From positions 4,960,001 through 5,024,000 of the forward strand of contig NZ_CP083740.1 of the NCBI RefSeq assembly GCF_020150455.1: a stretch of DNA of 64,000 nucleotides. Reading direction: 5' to 3'. Below the pieces are notes generated by a model. It saw nothing but the letters and a program-made list of their open reading frames with translations. It did no database searches and was not told where the DNA came from. This document shows positions 27,331 through 36,780 of the stretch, in pieces. Within the stretch, counting starts at the first letter, position 1, and each line of letters opens with the position of its first letter. The position numbers and the translations under genes were made by a program. Source of the stretch: Bremerella sp. TYQ1. GTDB lineage: Bacteria; Planctomycetota; Planctomycetia; Pirellulales; Pirellulaceae.

Positions 27331-28287
27331 GTGCCAACCCTTTCGCGACGACTCATTGTCTTAATTTCTACCGGGGTGTTCGTCGTTTGCTTTGCGATAT
27401 TCTACGTCCAGTATTTCATGCTTCGCCCTATCGGAAGCGGACCTGCTGGACCGGAAGTTCCTGCAGAGCCGTTTGATGAGATATGGACCGAGCAGCGAGT
27501 CGTTCTGCTGGGACTTGGCGACAGCATTACGGCAGGTCTAGGAGCCGATTCGCAGGATCACACGTTTTTTAATCGACTCGTCGCGAACCCGGCCGATGAG
27601 TTCGATGACATGCAGGGCAAGTCGCTCTCGCAGGTGATTCCTCAACTCGAAGCCACGAACCTTGCTGTCTCTGGTTCGACATCGAAAGAGCATAGCCGCC
27701 TCATCGAGGATCGCTTACCGCAGTACGACCCGGATGTCTTCGGGATCGTTGTGATGACAAGTGGCGGCAACGATCTGATCCACAGCTATGGCCGGCGACC
27801 ACCCAAGGAGTGTGCCATGTATGGTGCGACGTTAGCGGAAGCCGAGCCTTGGATCGCCTCGTTCCGAGTTCGACTCGGCGAAATGCTCGACAAGATTGAG
27901 TCGGCATTCCCGGGCGGATGCGAGATCTACCTTGCCGATATCTATGATCCGACCGACGGCGTAGGTGATGCTCCGAGTGTTTATCTTCCCAATTGGCCTG
28001 ACGCTTTGGCCATTCACGGGCGATATAATCAAGTCATCCGTGAAGCGATTGATGATCGGCCGAATGTGTTTCACGTCCCGCTACATGAAGCGTTCCTAGG
28101 GCATGGATCGCATGCGACGCAGTTTTGGCGATCAACCTATGTGGCTGATGATCCCCATTATTGGTTCTTTGAAAATATCGAAGACCCGAATGACCGCGGC
28201 TACGACGCCATTCGCCGCTTATTTCTCAATGAGATCGTCGAGCATTCTCAGTTGCACCGAGCTGCAGATCAGAACGGCCAGAAGTAG
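27331..28287 (+). CDS. SGNH/GDSL hydrolase, membrane anchored
   Basis: 318 residues with a GTG start (AGGAG seven bases upstream). One N-terminal membrane segment (LIVLISTGVFVVCFAIFY) anchors a periplasmic SGNH domain: LGLGDSITAG with S65, then NLAVSGSTSKEH, then SGGNDL, and catalytic D273-D-P-H276. The later DPNDRGYDAIRRLFL is a conserved end segment. The substrate is unknown; lipid or carbohydrate ester hydrolysis is likely. Its 3' end overlaps the convergent ExoD gene by 19 bp. Confidence 0.85.
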   Translation: MPTLSRRLIVLISTGVFVVCFAIFYVQYFMLRPIGSGPAGPEVPAEPFDEIWTEQRVVLLGLGDSITAGLGADSQDHTFFNRLVANPADEFDDMQGKSLSQVIPQLEATNLAVSGSTSKEHSRLIEDRLPQYDPDVFGIVVMTSGGNDLIHSYGRRPPKECAMYGATLAEAEPWIASFRVRLGEMLDKIESAFPGGCEIYLADIYDPTDGVGDAPSVYLPNWPDALAIHGRYNQVIREAIDDRPNVFHVPLHEAFLGHGSHATQFWRSTYVADDPHYWFFENIEDPNDRGYDAIRRLFLNEIVEHSQLHRAADQNGQK

Positions 28288-28922
28288 ACCGCTACGGCAA
28301 CCGCCGCACAAGAGACTGCGAAACCGAGAAGAACCATCACGCCGTCGCGAACCGTCATCCCTAAAGCAAATAATGCGATCGCAGTTCCTGGAATGGCCAC
28401 GGCAAACGGCAAGAAGGCCAAAGGAACGAAAAGTGACGCGAGAAACGCAATGACAAAGGCAATCACGTAGTGGAAAGGAGCCTGGGTTAAGAACTGCAGA
28501 CGACTCTCGGTAAAACCTTCAAGCCACTTCGCCCAAGGAAGTGATTTGTCAATTCCCTCGGTCATCGTTTCTCGTGAGAAAGAGAATTCAAGCAGACGTT
28601 TGGGCAGCCACGGATGGCCGTCGGAAAAGACCATTTGGACAGCAATCAACATCAGCACACATCCGGTAACGATCGACATTCCGGGAATTGCGCCAATGGG
28701 GGATACGGCCATGATAGCTGGCACTAACAACAAAGGGCCGAAGCTTCGGCTGTTTAGTGCATCGAGCGTGTCGTCGATGGTAACTTCGTCGCCATCGGTG
28801 TTCTCTTTCATTTGCTCGAGAATATCGACAAGGCCTTCTGGCTTGTCTTTTTGCTGCGAAGACTCGTCCTTCTCCGAGCTTTGGCTTTCGTTTCGTTGAT
28901 CGTCGGACGTTGCGGTAGACAT
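28269..28922 (-). CDS. ExoD family exopolysaccharide-related membrane protein
   Basis: 217 residues. A charged N-terminal tail (about 50 residues) is followed by the ExoD signature FGPLLLVPAIMAVSPIGAIP and MSIVTGCVLMLIAVQMVF, then by two more hydrophobic segments near the C-terminus. ExoD proteins are inner membrane proteins linked to exopolysaccharide synthesis and alkaline tolerance in rhizobia. It is the last gene of the minus-strand run hpt - glycosyltransferase - exoD, 58 bp after the glycosyltransferase gene, which supports a surface-polysaccharide role. Confidence 0.88.
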   Translation of the reverse strand: MSTATSDDQRNESQSSEKDESSQQKDKPEGLVDILEQMKENTDGDEVTIDDTLDALNSRSFGPLLLVPAIMAVSPIGAIPGMSIVTGCVLMLIAVQMVFSDGHPWLPKRLLEFSFSRETMTEGIDKSLPWAKWLEGFTESRLQFLTQAPFHYVIAFVIAFLASLFVPLAFLPFAVAIPGTAIALFALGMTVRDGVMVLLGFAVSCAAVAVAVYFWPF

Positions 28923-28980
28923 CGTTTGCTCTGAGATAAAGTGGTTGCTTATATCCAGAGAACAGCAAAATGCATGCCGA

Positions 28981-30162
28981 TTAGCGGAGGCGCTTGGTTT
29001 CCATCAAAGAGTGAAACAGTGCGACGTGGTCTTCTGCATTGCGTTTCAGGCTGAAATGCTCGATCACGCGTTTCCTTGCGGCCGTCCCCAATTGTCGGGA
29101 AAGGTCCTGATTTTCCAGGATCCGAATCAGTTGGTCCGCCAGACGGTCAATCTCGTCAACTGGAAAGATCAGTCCTGTTTCTTCCGGATCAATCAAGATA
29201 CGGTTCCCAGGAATATCGCTGACAACACATGGCAGATTTGCGACCATTGCCTCGAGCAAAGCAATCGACATTCCTTCATGAAGCGATGGCAAAACGAATG
29301 CATCGGCAGCGGCCAGAACGTCTTCCACGGTATCAAAAGCGCCTGGCAGCAAGATTCTGCTTTGCAATCCCATCGCACCGATCATCGAGGAAAGTTCGCC
29401 TTCTTGCGGCCCTTCGCCGATGAGCCACAGCCGCGCCATCGGGAATCGCTGTAAAACACGAGGCCAAGCACGAACTAATTTGGTGAGCCCTTTTCCAGGA
29501 TGCAATCTGCCGGTGAAGACAACCAGCGGAGCCGATTCGGCCAGGGTTAAAATGGGATTGGCGGTGGCTAAAGCTTTGCGTGCTTCTTGACGTTGTACGT
29601 CGGTCTTAAGAGGCCCAACTTTCACACCGTTGGGAATGAAGCGGATTTTGTCGCGGTCGAACTGTGCGGCAGCCATCTCATCGAATATCTGTTGACTTGG
29701 GGCGACAAAGCCATCCGCTTGTTGGCAACTCCGCCGGATGCGTTGCCCGAAATTGGCAGACTCATGGAATGCACAATCGCCAGTCTCTCCGGCGCCTTCC
29801 GCCCGCAGCACCACGGGGACGTTACTGTTGAGAAACCGGGAAGTCGCAACAACCGCACTATGCTTCAGCATAGAAACATAGACGGCGTCGAGGTCTTGTT
29901 CGTGACTACGTAGCCAACGACCGAGAGCCATCATGTAGCGGACAGTTCCCCATCCACGCACGGAAGGATTGGGCAGGCGAATTACGGGAATACCACGATG
30001 TGTGATTTGCTTCGGCCAATCGGGATGCCACTGCGCGGTGACGATCTGAACTTGATGGCCTTGCTGGGTGAGCTCTTCCGCCAAGTTAGCCATGACCATT
30101 TCTGCACCCCCGACCAGGGGCCAGAATCGACGTGTGACAAGTGCCAGGCGAAGAGAGGTCAT
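28981..30162 (-). CDS. Glycosyltransferase, GT4 family
   Basis: 393 residues with the GT-B layout: N-terminal RFWPLVGGAEMVMANLAEEL, then IPNGVKVGPL at the domain joint, VFTGRLHPGKGLTKLVRAW, LIGEGPQ and the C-terminal PSLHEGMSIALLEAMVANLP carrying the conserved Glu pair for nucleotide-sugar binding. It probably transfers a sugar in polysaccharide or lipopolysaccharide synthesis on the cytoplasmic side of the membrane. Its ATG overlaps the hpt stop codon by four bases (ATGA), so translation is likely coupled. Confidence 0.92.
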   Translation of the reverse strand: MTSLRLALVTRRFWPLVGGAEMVMANLAEELTQQGHQVQIVTAQWHPDWPKQITHRGIPVIRLPNPSVRGWGTVRYMMALGRWLRSHEQDLDAVYVSMLKHSAVVATSRFLNSNVPVVLRAEGAGETGDCAFHESANFGQRIRRSCQQADGFVAPSQQIFDEMAAAQFDRDKIRFIPNGVKVGPLKTDVQRQEARKALATANPILTLAESAPLVVFTGRLHPGKGLTKLVRAWPRVLQRFPMARLWLIGEGPQEGELSSMIGAMGLQSRILLPGAFDTVEDVLAAADAFVLPSLHEGMSIALLEAMVANLPCVVSDIPGNRILIDPEETGLIFPVDEIDRLADQLIRILENQDLSRQLGTAARKRVIEHFSLKRNAEDHVALFHSLMETKRLR

Positions 30163-30689
30163 GCGAGCGAAGCGATTTCGTGGTCTTCCAGCGCCGCGAC
30201 ATACGGCAAGTTGCGGTACAGATCTTGATAATCCAAACCGTACCCCACGACGAACTCGTTGGGAATATGAAAGCCGACAAAGTCAGGCCGAATCGCCACT
30301 TCGTGTCGTTCCGACTTGGAAAGCAAGACCAGCGAACGAACCGAGGTCGGTTGATGTTCGCGAATGCTTGCCAAGACGTTTTCCAGAGTGTGCCCGGTAT
30401 CGAAGATATCGTCCACCACAAGTACGTCTTGCCCGGCAATCTGCGGCATCATATCCAGATTCAAAGCCAAATCGCCGGCCGACGTAGCCGTTCCGCGATA
30501 GCTTCTGGCCTGCATCACGCCCACCTTCAGCGGCATTTCGAGCTGCCGAATCAAATCAGCCATCAGCACCAGGCTACCAGTCATGACCCCCAGCACAGTC
30601 AGCGGTTTGTCACCGTATGCTTCGCGAAGTTCCGAGGAAAGCTCGCAAACGCGGGCTGCAAGTTCGTCCGTTTCGATCAGAATACGCAA
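30159..30689 (-). CDS. hpt: Hypoxanthine phosphoribosyltransferase
   Basis: Salvages hypoxanthine or guanine to IMP/GMP with PRPP. 176 residues from a TTG start at 30689 that has AGGA eight bases upstream; no ATG gives a full-length protein. The PRPP loop is VLVVDDIFDTGHTL (residues 89-102), preceded by GVMTGSLVLMADL and SYRGTATSAG, and followed by RPDFVGFHIPNEFVVGYGLD, all typical. It is the first gene of the unit that continues into the glycosyltransferase. Confidence 0.93.
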   Translation of the reverse strand: MRILIETDELAARVCELSSELREAYGDKPLTVLGVMTGSLVLMADLIRQLEMPLKVGVMQARSYRGTATSAGDLALNLDMMPQIAGQDVLVVDDIFDTGHTLENVLASIREHQPTSVRSLVLLSKSERHEVAIRPDFVGFHIPNEFVVGYGLDYQDLYRNLPYVAALEDHEIASLA

Positions 30690-30805
30690 GGGCTGTTCCT
30701 GAGTGGGGGGATCCGCGTTTCGTCGATAGGACGTTCATTGTAAGCTGTCTCCGGATGAAGCTGTAGAACCCAATCGACAACAAGATTTCGATGGCCTGAG
30801 CAACT

Positions 30806-31723
30806 ATGTACGACGTAATTGGCGATATTCACGGGCACGCGGACGAACTGCGTGAATTGTTGGAACTGTTAGGTTATTCCGTTCAGAATGGAATGTACGG
30901 GCATTCCAAGCGGAAAGTGATCTTTCTAGGCGACTTCGTCGACCGCGGGCCGAAGATCCGAGAAACCCTCGATATTGTTCGGTCGATGGTTGATGGGGAC
31001 GCGGCTCTTACGGTGATGGGAAATCATGAGCTTAACGCAATGGCTTTCCATACGCCGCACCCCGCAAAACCGGGCGAGTTCATTCGCCCTCACACGCCAA
31101 AAAATGAGAAACAACATTCCCAAACGCTTATACAGCTAAGTGATTCGCAGCTGGCCGACGCACTCCAGTGGTTCCGCACGTTGCCGATGTGGCTTGAATT
31201 GGACGGACTACGAGCGGTACACGCTTGTTGGGATCCGATTGCGATCGATCACATCGAGACCGAGTTGGCCCACACCGGGGGAATTACAGAAACGTTTCTT
31301 CACCGGGCATGCACGCCGGGCGAGGCATTGTTCGCTCAGGTCGAGACCATTCTTAAAGGCGTGGAAATGCCGCTACCCGGCGGCGTCAGCTTTCTCGACA
31401 AGGATGGCCATGCTCGCACGAAGACACGTACGCGGTGGTATCTTGATCCGGCTGGGCATACGTATGGAAGCTTTGCGATGACCGATGAGATTCGCTGCGA
31501 TACTCCACTCGACGAGAATGTCTTGCGAGAGTCGCGGCATTATGCCGAGACCGAGAAACCGGTGTTTCTCGGTCACTATTGGTTACGCCGAGACACGCCA
31601 CAGCGATTAGCCAAGAACGTGGCATGTCTCGATTACAGCGTCGCGAAAGGCGGATTTCTGTGTGCCTATCGCTGGAACAGAGAGCACGAACTGCAGGACG
31701 AAAACTTCGTTCATGTCCGATAA
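30806..31723 (+). CDS. Metallophosphoesterase (PrpE/ApaH-like)
   Basis: 305 residues. The calcineurin-like motifs appear in order: YDVIGDIHGH (residues 2-11), FLGDFVDRGPK, TVMGNHELNAM, VHACWD and FLGHYWL, giving the ligands for a two-metal centre. Family members are Ser/Thr phosphatases or diadenosine tetraphosphatases. The insert with GGVSFLDKDGHARTKTRTRW is typical of a planctomycete and proteobacterial subgroup. It is cytoplasmic and stands alone; it is convergent with the small gene at 31733. Confidence 0.9.
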   Translation: MYDVIGDIHGHADELRELLELLGYSVQNGMYGHSKRKVIFLGDFVDRGPKIRETLDIVRSMVDGDAALTVMGNHELNAMAFHTPHPAKPGEFIRPHTPKNEKQHSQTLIQLSDSQLADALQWFRTLPMWLELDGLRAVHACWDPIAIDHIETELAHTGGITETFLHRACTPGEALFAQVETILKGVEMPLPGGVSFLDKDGHARTKTRTRWYLDPAGHTYGSFAMTDEIRCDTPLDENVLRESRHYAETEKPVFLGHYWLRRDTPQRLAKNVACLDYSVAKGGFLCAYRWNREHELQDENFVHVR

Positions 31724-31732
31724 AGCCGGCTA

Positions 31733-31996
31733 CTAGTTAGCGACGGCAGCCATTCCGCCGGCCATAACCATGATGCCGACTTGGACGATAATACCCAGCA
31801 ACGTCAACACGCAGCCAACGATACCCAGGATCATGCCGATCTGAGTCATCTGCTTGCCTTCAGGGTCCATTCGACCAGCTTCGATTTCGGCCATATCCTG
31901 CGACCCCATATACCATGCGATTGGAGCACAGATACAACAGCCAACAAGTCCCAAGATGCCCAAGACCAAAATCAGAACGCCACGGTGCGGTTTCAT
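31733..31996 (-). CDS. DUF4190-like small membrane protein
   Basis: 87 residues with two hydrophobic segments (GVLILVLGILGLVGCCICAP and IGMILGIVGCVLTLLGIIVQ) around a short charged loop containing AEIEAGRMDPEG, the typical DUF4190 pattern. Unknown function. It ends 9 bp from the stop of the convergent metallophosphoesterase gene. Confidence 0.8.
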   Translation of the reverse strand: MKPHRGVLILVLGILGLVGCCICAPIAWYMGSQDMAEIEAGRMDPEGKQMTQIGMILGIVGCVLTLLGIIVQVGIMVMAGGMAAVAN

Positions 31997-32197
31997 GCCA
32001 GTGTTTCCTTACTAATTAAGTACGTCTGTTTGCCGTCGGAAGAGTATCGGAGTCAAGGCTGGATGCCCTCGGGGAAATATCATATCAGGTCCCCAAGCCA
32101 ATTCCCAGCGACGAAATATCGATAGCCGCCTCGGCTGGTGATGGACTTAGCGGTTAATATAAAGATGTATTCTAGTGGGATAACCAGGAAGCTCTTC

Positions 32198-32959
32198 ATG
32201 CCCGATCAAGCCACCTATGGAAACTGGAAAGAGGTCGTCGTCGATGGCCATACGTGCGAATTATTCGAGCCAAGCCAGCGGAACGAACATGGATATGTGG
32301 CAATCTATCTGCACGGAGTTCACCTAGGCAAACTGTGGAACAGCTCAGCATTCGTCGAGCAATTCGAACGATTGGGGCTGCCAGTGATCGCTCCGGTAAC
32401 CGAGCGAAGCTGGTGGACCGATCGAATTTGTCCAGAGTTTGATCGCGAGCGATCCGCTCAGACTTATTTGCTAGAGAGTGTGCTTCCGTTTGTGGAAGCG
32501 GAATATGACGCGAAGACGCCAAAGATTGCTCTGTTTGGGACGAGCATGGGGGGGCAGGGATCGCTGAGGTTTGCGTATAAGTTTCCTGATGTCTTTCCGG
32601 TCGTAGCGGGGGTGAGTCCGGCGATTGATTATCAAAATCGGATGCGGGAAGACGAAGAAGACAACCTCTGGCAAATGTATGACAACGCCGAACAGGCCCG
32701 GCAAGATACGACCACCCTTCATATTCACCCATTGAATTGGCCTCGGAATCAATTCTTTTGCTGCTGCCCCGAGGACACCTCTTGGTGGGAAAGCTCCGAT
32801 CGATTACGAATGAAATTGGAATCGCTCGGGGTTCCTCATTCGTGCGATCTGGAAACCAAGGGAGGGGGGCATGGCTTCAATTACTACAGCTTGATGGCCC
32901 CGAAAGTGGTGCAGTTCCTGTGGGACTCGCTAGAAAAAGAACGCCGCCGAGTGGTTTAG
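32198..32959 (+). CDS. Alpha/beta hydrolase, esterase D-like
   Basis: 253 residues from the ATG at 32198 (AGGAAG upstream); an upstream extension to 32138 is unlikely. VAIYLHGVHL is the oxyanion region, LFGTSMGGQGSLRFAYKFPD holds the nucleophile Ser, and the C-terminal KGGGHGFNYY provides the His. The pattern recalls S-formylglutathione hydrolase/esterase D and predicted acyl-CoA esterases. It is cytoplasmic. It precedes a glycosyltransferase gene by 33 bp. Confidence 0.85.
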   Translation: MPDQATYGNWKEVVVDGHTCELFEPSQRNEHGYVAIYLHGVHLGKLWNSSAFVEQFERLGLPVIAPVTERSWWTDRICPEFDRERSAQTYLLESVLPFVEAEYDAKTPKIALFGTSMGGQGSLRFAYKFPDVFPVVAGVSPAIDYQNRMREDEEDNLWQMYDNAEQARQDTTTLHIHPLNWPRNQFFCCCPEDTSWWESSDRLRMKLESLGVPHSCDLETKGGGHGFNYYSLMAPKVVQFLWDSLEKERRRVV

Positions 32960-32992
32960 GCTCCGTCGTTAAGAAAGCCGTAAGTCGAAACA

Positions 32993-34090
32993 ATGCAGAA
33001 ATTGATGCTCATCATCCCGACGCTCGATCGCTCGGGCGCCGAGAAACAGCTGACGCTTTTGGCGAAGGGATTGCCGCGCGATCAGTTTGATGTCTCAGTC
33101 TGTTGTTTGACGCGAGGAGGGCCGTATAGCGAACAGCTGACATCGTCTGGAATTCCAGTCACCGTGATCGGCAAGAAGCTGAAGATCGATCCGGCCGCGT
33201 ATTGGCGGCTCAAGAAGCATATCCAAGAGGTCCGACCTGACATCGTTCATACGTGGCTCTTCGCGGCGAACAGCTACGGCCGAAAGGCAGCCCATGCCGC
33301 AGGGGTGAAGCACATCTTGTGTGGTGAACGGTGCGTTGATCCTTGGAAGATAACGCACGAACATTTGATCGATCGCTATCTCGATCGGGCGACCAAGAAG
33401 ATTGTCGTCAACAGTTCTGGGATTGAAGACTTCTATGTAAAGAAGGGACGCGACAAGAGTAAGTTTGTCGTCATTCCTAACGGGATCGACCTAATTGATC
33501 CTCAGCCGACGAAAAGCAAAGAAGAACTATGGCGCGAACTTCGCCTGCCAGACAACGCAAAGATGATGCTCAGCGTTGGTCGGCTGTGGCCACAAAAACG
33601 AATGAAGGATCTGATTTGGGCGACCGAGATTCTAAAACGCATTCGTGATGATGCATTTCTCGTGATCGTCGGCGATGGCCCGCAACGGGAACGGCTTGAA
33701 CGTTATACCAAGCAAGTGACGATCGACGACAAAGTGCGAATTGTGGGGCCTCGGACCGATGTATCAGAGCTGATGCGGCATGCCACACTGTTTATGCTTG
33801 CCAGTGGTTACGAGGGTCAGTCAAACGCGCTGATGGAAGCGATGGCTATCGGGCTTCCGGTTGCCGTGAGCGATATACCTGGTAATCAAGATTTGGTGAA
33901 GCATGACGAGACCGGGTATCTTGTGGGGCTCGGCCAGCGGACCGAGTATTCTCGTTTCGCCAACTTCTTGTTGGAAGATGAAGACCTCCGCAATCGCTTT
34001 GCGGAGGCTAGTCGAAAGCGGATTGCCGAACAGTTCAGCATTCAGCAGATGATCGATCGCCACGTCGCTTTGTACCAGAGTTTGTCGTAA
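32993..34090 (+). CDS. Glycosyltransferase, GT4 family
   Basis: 365 residues with a GT-B fold: IPTLDRSGAEKQLTLLAKGL at the N-terminus, DIVHTWLFAANSYG, VVIPNGIDLID at the linker, LSVGRLWPQKRMKDLIWATE and ASGYEGQSNALMEAMAIGLP. It shares SDIPGN and DETGYLV with the other GT4 gene in the window but is only distantly similar overall. Probably works on a surface polysaccharide. Weak ribosome binding site; likely co-transcribed with the esterase gene before it. Confidence 0.92.
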   Translation: MQKLMLIIPTLDRSGAEKQLTLLAKGLPRDQFDVSVCCLTRGGPYSEQLTSSGIPVTVIGKKLKIDPAAYWRLKKHIQEVRPDIVHTWLFAANSYGRKAAHAAGVKHILCGERCVDPWKITHEHLIDRYLDRATKKIVVNSSGIEDFYVKKGRDKSKFVVIPNGIDLIDPQPTKSKEELWRELRLPDNAKMMLSVGRLWPQKRMKDLIWATEILKRIRDDAFLVIVGDGPQRERLERYTKQVTIDDKVRIVGPRTDVSELMRHATLFMLASGYEGQSNALMEAMAIGLPVAVSDIPGNQDLVKHDETGYLVGLGQRTEYSRFANFLLEDEDLRNRFAEASRKRIAEQFSIQQMIDRHVALYQSLS

Positions 34091-34218
34091 TTCTAGGGTG
34101 TGGCCCCACTTCTGACGAACCGCCCTGCCCCGGTTGTTGTCTCTTTTCACCGGCGGTAGGCTAGTAGGTTTGAATTCTGGCCATCCGTTTGACCCTAAGA
34201 AAACTCTGAACGAAGACC

Positions 34219-35454
34219 ATGAGCGATCCCTACTTCCAGAAGCTGTTTGCTGAACGTATTGGTGGCGAAAACTACGGTAAGGGAACCGCGATCTACAAGT
34301 TCGAAAAGATCAAACGGGCCAAGCGAAAAGCACTTGCCGACTATCCTGACCGCACGCTGATCGATTTTGGTATCGGTGAAAACGACGAAATGGCCCCGGA
34401 ATCGGTCCGTAAGGTCATGGGCGAAGAGATCAACAAACCTGAGAATCGCGGCTATGCCGACAATGGTGTTGCTGATTTCAAGAAGGCCGCTGCCGACTTC
34501 ATGAAGCGATTCTTCGGCGTCGAACTCGATCCGGCAACCGAAGTGAACCACTGCATTGGTTCGAAGACTGCTTTGGCAATGTTGCCGGCTTGCTTTATTA
34601 ACCCAGGCGATGTTTGCCTGATGACGGTACCAGGTTATCCCGTGGCAGGCACCCACGCCGCTTACTATGGTGGTGCTGTTTACAAGCTTCCTTTGCTTGC
34701 CGAGAACGACTTCTTCCCCGATCTCGATGCCATTCCGAGCGAAGTGAAGGAAAAAGCAAAGCTGCTGGTGATTAACTACCCCAACAGCCCAACCGGGAAA
34801 GTCGCGACGAAAGCCTTCTACGAAAAAGTCGTGAAGTTCGCCAAGGAAAACAACTTGGTCGTCGTTCAAGACGCGGCGCACACTGTCCTGACGTTCGAAG
34901 GCGAACCACTTAGCTTTCTGAGTGTTCCTGGCGCGAAGGATGTCGGCGTCGAAGTTCACTCGCTGTCGAAAGGCTTCGACATGATCGGCTGGCGAATCGG
35001 CTGGGTGTGCGGAAACCCACTGCTCGTTCAAGCCTTCAGCGACGTCAAAGACAACTGCGATAGCGGGCAGTTTATTGCCATTCAGAAAGCGGCCGCCGCA
35101 GCGTTGGCTAACGACGACATTCCTAAGCAAACTAAGACGAAGTACCAGCGCCGTTTGAAGAAGCTGGTCGACATGCTCAACCGCTGCGGTTTTCAGTGCG
35201 AAATGCCCGGCGGAACTTACTTCCTTTACACCAAGAGCCCATCTGGTGTGGAAGGTGGCCCAAGCTTTGCTAACGCCGAGGAAGCTTCGCAGTATCTGAT
35301 CACAGAAAAGTCGATCTGCACGGTGCCATGGGACGACGCTGGTTCATTCCTGCGTTTCTCCGTCACGTATGTGGCTGCTGATGAAGCAGCGGAAAACGCA
35401 TTGATGGAAGAGACCGAAAAGCGTTTGAAGCAAATCTCGCTGAAGTTCGACTAA
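34219..35454 (+). CDS. dapL: LL-diaminopimelate aminotransferase
   Basis: Converts tetrahydrodipicolinate to LL-diaminopimelate in one step for lysine and cell-wall synthesis, using PLP. 411 residues. LIDFGIGENDEMAPESV, GYADNGVADFKKAAADFM, TVPGYPVAGTHAAYYGG and NYPNSPTGKVAT are the DapL signatures; the PLP lysine is K251 in SLSKGFDMIGWRIGW. Planctomycetes are known to use the DapL route. It is a single gene, 129 bp after the glycosyltransferase gene. A few related aminotransferases are close in sequence, but the GYPVAGTH motif favours DapL. Confidence 0.88.
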   Translation: MSDPYFQKLFAERIGGENYGKGTAIYKFEKIKRAKRKALADYPDRTLIDFGIGENDEMAPESVRKVMGEEINKPENRGYADNGVADFKKAAADFMKRFFGVELDPATEVNHCIGSKTALAMLPACFINPGDVCLMTVPGYPVAGTHAAYYGGAVYKLPLLAENDFFPDLDAIPSEVKEKAKLLVINYPNSPTGKVATKAFYEKVVKFAKENNLVVVQDAAHTVLTFEGEPLSFLSVPGAKDVGVEVHSLSKGFDMIGWRIGWVCGNPLLVQAFSDVKDNCDSGQFIAIQKAAAAALANDDIPKQTKTKYQRRLKKLVDMLNRCGFQCEMPGGTYFLYTKSPSGVEGGPSFANAEEASQYLITEKSICTVPWDDAGSFLRFSVTYVAADEAAENALMEETEKRLKQISLKFD

Positions 35455-35556
35455 GTTACTGAACGGCAATGGCGTCGGAAAAACTCAGCAATCTTGGGTT
35501 TCTGAGTTTTTCCTAGAGCGGCGTTAAGTGTTAGGTCTTGGCCGAAACGGCAAACG

Positions 35557-36558
35557 TTAATCGAACGATACCACTTGCCCATCCGCTCGGTCGCCGAGTT
35601 TGCGGAAGAGATCTTGTTCGATGGTGTAAGGGATAAAGCGGACGCTTCCGTCGACCAGCAATGCATTGAAGCCGCCGTCGTGAGAACTTCCGAATCGGTT
35701 TTCTCCATTCCCCGCACCATTAGTATCGGGAAGTGGTTCGTACTCGGTGCGACGAACCGTTTCGTGCGTGATGCCTGGTCCCGATGGTGGTCCGTTCCAG
35801 CCCGACGTGTAGCCGTAAATGTCCCCTTCCTGCGAAGCGGAAGTCCCCAGCATATTCAGATTAACTCGCTTTTCGCCGACCATCAGCGTATTGCTGGTTC
35901 CATCGGTTACCGACGAAAAGTTGAACAATTGCTTCCGCGGGCCGACGCTTGATCCGGACGAGGTATCGCCACACGTGCCGACAAAGTTACGTGATAAGAC
36001 TCCAGTTCCTTCCTGGTTGCCGCCGGCGTAATCGATCTGGGCCCTAGCCACTTGATGAAACGCGGTGCCGTGGGTGCCGGTGGGGCTCCAGCACATGGGA
36101 ATCAGCTTCGAGGGATCGGTCGCCGGTGAGCGTCGGCTTGGGCAGAAATACTCTTGAATCGGGACGCTCATTGTAAACAACGAGGACTCAAGTTCCGTTC
36201 CACCTGGTTTGCCATCATGAACATTGCCATGCTCTAGATAGGGCAGAATCTGAAATGCCCAGCAAGCGGCCTGCTTATCGAGCATGCCGGGGCGACCACC
36301 GTTAAAGCTGACACCAACTTGCTGTGCGTAACCGCCGGTCGGAAAAGCGTTGTAGGTGTCGGTATGGTTATGCCAAGCTAATCCGATCTGCTTGAGCTGA
36401 TTGACGCATTGCGTTCGCCGGGCCGATTCGCGAGCTCTTTGGACCGCCGGAAGGAGCAACCCAATCAAGATTCCGATAATCGCGATCACCACCAATAGCT
36501 CTACCAGGGTAAAAGCAACACGGCTGGCTGATTTCAAGTTGCAGAGAGCACGGGGCAT
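35557..36558 (-). CDS. DUF1559 family pilin-like protein
   Basis: 333 residues. The basic leader ends in RVAFTLVELLVVIAIIGILI, followed by ARRTQCVNQLKQIGLAWHNH, the Cys motif EYFCPSRRSP, VTDGTSNTLMVGEK and LLVDGSVRFIPYT. Unlike the genes at 16151 and 17900 it has no small lipoprotein gene after it; the next gene downstream is convergent dapL. Role unknown, as for the family. Confidence 0.92.
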   Translation of the reverse strand: MPRALCNLKSASRVAFTLVELLVVIAIIGILIGLLLPAVQRARESARRTQCVNQLKQIGLAWHNHTDTYNAFPTGGYAQQVGVSFNGGRPGMLDKQAACWAFQILPYLEHGNVHDGKPGGTELESSLFTMSVPIQEYFCPSRRSPATDPSKLIPMCWSPTGTHGTAFHQVARAQIDYAGGNQEGTGVLSRNFVGTCGDTSSGSSVGPRKQLFNFSSVTDGTSNTLMVGEKRVNLNMLGTSASQEGDIYGYTSGWNGPPSGPGITHETVRRTEYEPLPDTNGAGNGENRFGSSHDGGFNALLVDGSVRFIPYTIEQDLFRKLGDRADGQVVSFD

Positions 36559-36780
36559 AGGGGATGGTCGTAGCGATAAAGCGGTTTAGCAGGGTGATTT
36601 CATCATCTCAAGGTACCCGTGCGGGTGGTTTTTGGCAAATCATTCTTCCCTTCCGGTTGCTCGACGCAACTTGTTGTGCTGAAGAGAATTCCGCCAACGG
36701 CTTAGCAACGGTGACCTATATTTTTTAACGAATTGGGCCCTGGGTTGGTTTCTTGAGTTCGCGGTGAAAAGGCAATTGTT

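Noticed and set aside
27331..28287. Loss of the catalytic His in the SGNH hydrolase (IEDPNDRGY in place of a DxxHPND block)
   Set aside because: A proper D-x-x-H (D273-D-P-H276) lies just upstream, so the catalytic pair is present.
34195..35130. 311-aa open frame opposite dapL
   Set aside because: Shadow frame; dapL is certain and the opposite frame has no protein similarity that I recognise.
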